A DNA stretch of 8,033 nt from Planctomycetota bacterium. Its GTDB lineage: Bacteria; Planctomycetota; GCA-002687715. Under the pieces are notes generated by a model. It ran no database searches, was not told where the DNA came from, and saw only the letters and a program-made list of their open reading frames with translations. The position numbers were made by a program, and so were the translations under genes. The DNA is taken from assembly GCA_013213915.1 (NCBI GenBank), contig JABSRK010000167.1, positions 1 to 8,033 on the forward strand, given 5' to 3'. This document shows positions 5,337 through 8,033 of this stretch, piece after piece. Each line of letters opens with the position of its first letter. Position 1 is the stretch's first letter.

Positions 5337-6932
5337 TCATTTTCCGATCGGTTTCATGACCCTGACGACAGGGAAGGCCCCACCCTCGGAGAGGGCGTCG
5401 TCGAGGACGTTCCACGCGGCCAGGCCATCCTCAGCTTCGGGTTCGAGCAGGTAGACGATGAGGTTTCCCAGCGGGTGGGCGGTGCGCACGATCAGGATGT
5501 CGGATTCGAGGGGATGGGCCGGAACGACGCTCTTGCTGACCCCGAGGGTGACCATGACGTGCTTCTGGAACGGGCGACGCGCGCGGGTGATCGTGTCGAT
5601 CTTGTAGACCTCGGCCGACACCGTGACGCCGGAGGGCGCCACCGCGACCGGGATGCCGTGCTGCTTCAGCTTCGCGGTCAAGCCGGTGAGCGATGCCGGG
5701 TAGGCATAGGCGAAGGGGCGGGTGACCGAGTGGGTCGCCTTGTAGGCGCCCCAGTGCTCCATCTCGTAGGTCTTTTTCTCCTTGGTCGGGCGGGTCCGCG
5801 CGCGGCGGCCGGTGGCGCCCTCGGGGACCTTCTCCACCCAGCCGTGGATCATGATGTTCTTGGGGATCCGTGCGATCTCGGCGCGCACGGCGACCTTGTC
5901 GTCGGGCTTGGGGGCATGCCCCTTGGCGACCGTGTCGGTGCGGACCTTGCCGACGAGCCGGGTGAACGTATCCCGGTGCTCGGCCGCGTAGCGGAACAGG
6001 TGATCCACGATCGCCTTGGTGCACAGGATGCGGTCCTTGTAGGGCGCGTACTTGTAGGCCTCGGTGAGGATGGAGACGATGCCGCGGATCCCGCGGGCAC
6101 GGGTTCCAAAACGCGGGCGGCCTTCGTAGGTCGTCCACTTCGTCTTGTCGCGGTTGGAGTTGCCGTAGAACGTGGTCTTGTAGCCGGTCTCGGCTTCGAC
6201 GCTCTTGCTGATGGCCGGCAGATAGGTCTCCCTGACGAAGTCGATGATCCGGGCGTCCCCTGCCGGGTTGACCGGGCCATCGAAGGTCAGGGTGTTCTGG
6301 TGGTAGGAGCCATTGGTGGTGTGGGTGTCGATGACCAGCAGGGGGTCCCACGTGTTCATCACCCGCGAGAGGGACTGGGCTTCCGGGCTATCCAGCTTGG
6401 TGTTGTCACGGTTCAGGTCGTAGCCCTCGGCGGTTGCGCGCTGGCCCATGCCGTCGACGGGGCCGTCCTGCCCTGGTCGGTTGTTCTTGCGCACCCGCTC
6501 GTTGCCGTCCGGGTTGTAGATGGGCGCCAGCAGGATCACGAGGTGCTTCAACAACGGGTGATCCGGGTTGGACGCGATCTCCCTCGCGAGCATCTGCAAG
6601 GCTTCTTTGCCACAGCACTCGCCCGAGTGGATGCCCCCCTGGGCGTAGACCACGAGCTTGCCGCTGGCCTTCGCCTCCGCCGGCGTCGAGATCGGGGGGT
6701 TCGCCAGGATCATCAAGGGCATGCTCCGACCCTCGAAGCTCTTGCCCATCTCGGTGAGTTGGACGACGGACGAGCTCTTTGCGAGACGCTCGACGAACGT
6801 GATCACGTCCGCGTGCAGGCCCGTTGCCCGCCACTCACTCGATTCCGCCACGGTCAGCAGCTTGCCCTGATCTCCCTGGGCCACGAGAAGCTGGGCCGCA
6901 AGCAGGAGAAACAAGATGGTCGACTTCATCAT
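5337..6932 (-). CDS. Secreted M14-family zinc carboxypeptidase-like protein
   Basis: A 531-aa protein with signal peptide MMKSTILFLLLAAQLLVAQG. ATG 6932 was chosen over the in-frame TTG at 6977, which would overlap the preceding gene and add 15 polar residues; no strong ribosome site is visible. Residues about 30-325 are the M14 catalytic domain. Zinc ligands are His102 and Glu105 (GGIHSGECCGKE) and His204 (DTHTTNG). NPDG is at 140-143, the substrate-binding Arg175 is in YDLNRD, and the general-base Glu291 is in LTEAYKY, so the enzyme looks active. Residues about 340-530 are an extension beyond the catalytic domain, with ESDILIVRTAHPLGNLIVYLLEPE near the end, as in large bacterial M14 proteins. 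It would act outside the cytoplasm on peptides or peptide cross-links. It begins 23 bases after the M61 gene, a likely co-transcribed peptidase pair. Substrate is unknown. Confidence 0.9.
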   Translation of the reverse strand: MMKSTILFLLLAAQLLVAQGDQGKLLTVAESSEWRATGLHADVITFVERLAKSSSVVQLTEMGKSFEGRSMPLMILANPPISTPAEAKASGKLVVYAQGGIHSGECCGKEALQMLAREIASNPDHPLLKHLVILLAPIYNPDGNERVRKNNRPGQDGPVDGMGQRATAEGYDLNRDNTKLDSPEAQSLSRVMNTWDPLLVIDTHTTNGSYHQNTLTFDGPVNPAGDARIIDFVRETYLPAISKSVEAETGYKTTFYGNSNRDKTKWTTYEGRPRFGTRARGIRGIVSILTEAYKYAPYKDRILCTKAIVDHLFRYAAEHRDTFTRLVGKVRTDTVAKGHAPKPDDKVAVRAEIARIPKNIMIHGWVEKVPEGATGRRARTRPTKEKKTYEMEHWGAYKATHSVTRPFAYAYPASLTGLTAKLKQHGIPVAVAPSGVTVSAEVYKIDTITRARRPFQKHVMVTLGVSKSVVPAHPLESDILIVRTAHPLGNLIVYLLEPEAEDGLAAWNVLDDALSEGGAFPVVRVMKPIGK

Positions 6933-6955
6933 GGATGGTCTGCTTTCACTCTCGC

Positions 6956-8033
6956 TCAGTTGTTTTCGGTCAGCCAACTCTCGCGGATGCGACGCTGCTC
7001 GTCGGTCGGGTTCTCAATGAACCGGAGGGACGGGATCATGGTACGCCGCTCCAGAAGGCGGACCTTCGCTTCACCTTCCTTCCCGTCGCGGACGTACGTC
7101 ACCGTCACCTCGTCGCCGGCCGTGCGCTTGGCGAGGAACGTGGTCGTGTCGAACCGATCTTCGCCGTCGATCGCCTTGATGACATCGCCCGAGCGGATCT
7201 CACTGCCGGTCTCGCCCCGGATACGCATCACGCGGCGGTCTCCGCCGCGGCGGCGCACGCTGAACGGCAGGCTCGCCGTCAGGTGGTTCTCCGTGTACTC
7301 GATCCCCGCGTAGGCGAAGCACTCCTTCAGCGGCGGATCGAGAACGCCGCGCACGTGGCGCGCGAAGAACTCTCCGAAGTCGTGATTACTCACCGCGGTG
7401 CAGGCACGCTCGACGTCTCCCTCCTCGAAGCCCACGCCGCGTTCGGCGAACCACCGGTTGAAGAAACGCATGACGTCGTTGAGGGACTTCTTGTTTCCGG
7501 TCACGTGTCGGATCTTCAGGTCGATGGCGAGACCGAGGATCTCACCCTTCGCGTAGTAGTCGACCCGAGGAAGTCCGTCGGCGCGGTTGCGCTGCCAGAC
7601 GTTGCGGCTGGCCCAGTAGACCGAGTGCTGCTTGCGCGACTCCTTGTTGAGCTCGCGGTAGGCGATGCCCTCGATCTTCTTGAGGAAGGCGTCGCGGTCG
7701 AGGATCCCGGTGCGCACCAGCGTGAGGTCGCCGTAGTAGGAGGTCCAGCCCTCCGAGACCCACAGGTTGCCGGTGTAGTTCTCGTGCTCGTACTCGAATG
7801 GCCCCAGGACCTTTGGCCGGATCCGCTTCACGTTCCACGTGGGGAAGAACTCGTGCGACGTGACGGACGCGCCGGCCCGGACATTGCGCTTCATCGCGGT
7901 CGGATTCAGTCCGATGGTGGTCGAGTTGAGGTGCTCCAGGCCGCCGCCGCCCGGCAGCGAGAACAGGAACACATAATTGGGGAAGGGATAGCTGCCGTAG
8001 AGGTCGCCCTGCGACTTCACGATCTTCTTGCAG
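6956..8033 (-). CDS. M61 (glycyl aminopeptidase-like) peptidase with PDZ domain, 5'-truncated; altered HEXXH
   Basis: The frame is open to the window edge (first codons CKKI), so the N-terminal part is missing and 358 residues are seen. GGGLEHLNSTT, VTSHEFF-TWNVKRIRP and NLWVSEGWTSYYGD are diagnostic of peptidase family M61. The catalytic Glu61 and the probable third zinc ligand Glu94 (SEGW) are present. In M61 the zinc motif normally reads HEFFH or HEYFH followed by WNVKRI. Here it is HEFFP: codon CCC at 7843-7841 instead of a His codon, so one zinc ligand is lost. Residues about 245-330 form a PDZ domain (SEIRSGDVIKAIDGE; DEVTVTYVRDGKE). The gene ends at TGA 6958-6956, just before the M14 gene. 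It is either a pseudoenzyme, an enzyme with altered metal binding, or a product of a single C/A base error. Family assignment is firm; activity is doubtful. Confidence 0.88.
   Translation of the reverse strand, partial: CKKIVKSQGDLYGSYPFPNYVFLFSLPGGGGLEHLNSTTIGLNPTAMKRNVRAGASVTSHEFFPTWNVKRIRPKVLGPFEYEHENYTGNLWVSEGWTSYYGDLTLVRTGILDRDAFLKKIEGIAYRELNKESRKQHSVYWASRNVWQRNRADGLPRVDYYAKGEILGLAIDLKIRHVTGNKKSLNDVMRFFNRWFAERGVGFEEGDVERACTAVSNHDFGEFFARHVRGVLDPPLKECFAYAGIEYTENHLTASLPFSVRRRGGDRRVMRIRGETGSEIRSGDVIKAIDGEDRFDTTTFLAKRTAGDEVTVTYVRDGKEGEAKVRLLERRTMIPSLRFIENPTDEQRRIRESWLTENN

Noticed and set aside
5250..7313. 687-codon open frame on the plus strand, antisense to the M14 and M61 genes
   Set aside because: Its translation is low-complexity G/V/D/R-rich with no domain; the minus strand carries complete M14 and M61 catalytic motifs. 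It is a GC-bias shadow.

Overview
The window is GC-rich, and every gene I accept lies on the minus strand, so gene order below runs from high to low coordinates. The content suggests a free-living Gram-negative-type bacterium with many exported redox proteins, most like Planctomycetota, with Acidobacteriota or a related group as alternatives. The clues are an exported redoxin with a DCPIAN motif coupled to a heme/copper/TPR lipoprotein, and secreted M14 and M61 peptidases. The lineage is inferred from family content only.

Layout, upstream to downstream: (1) 8033-6956, the C-terminal part of an M61 (glycyl-aminopeptidase-like) metallopeptidase with a PDZ domain, whose HEXXH motif reads HEFFP. 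(2) 6932-5337, a secreted M14 zinc carboxypeptidase-like protein with its catalytic residues intact. (3) 5224-3653, the main discovery: one exported protein that conventional gene calling splits in two at an in-frame TGA (4687-4685). That TGA replaces the first cysteine of a thioredoxin active site (APW-TGA-GWC). Fifteen bases on, counting inclusively, an 8-bp hairpin with an AGUU loop begins, matching a bacterial SECIS element. I read the gene as a selenoprotein with a degenerate thioredoxin fold, a UGWC thioredoxin domain, a helical linker and an intradiol-dioxygenase-like domain with all four iron ligands. (4) 3569-3189, a small lysine/arginine-rich protein with an HTH-like N-terminus and a coiled-coil C-terminus. 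(5) 3055-2465, a thioredoxin-like lipoprotein. (6) 2468-126, overlapping it by ATGA, a lipoprotein with a c-type heme motif, a PHM-like dicopper monooxygenase region and TPR repeats. (7) 96-1, the start of another exported protein.

Genes 5 and 6, probably with 7, form an operon for an extracytoplasmic redox system: a redoxin plus a predicted heme/copper oxygenase with a TPR scaffold. Genes 1 and 2 look like a secreted peptidase pair. The selenoprotein stands between these groups and is itself an exported redox-plus-oxygenase fusion. The window holds no RNA gene, CRISPR array, insertion sequence or integrase that I can support, and no gene-free stretch exceeds about 135 bases. The many long open frames on the plus strand, and the upstream extension of gene 6, are GC-driven shadows.
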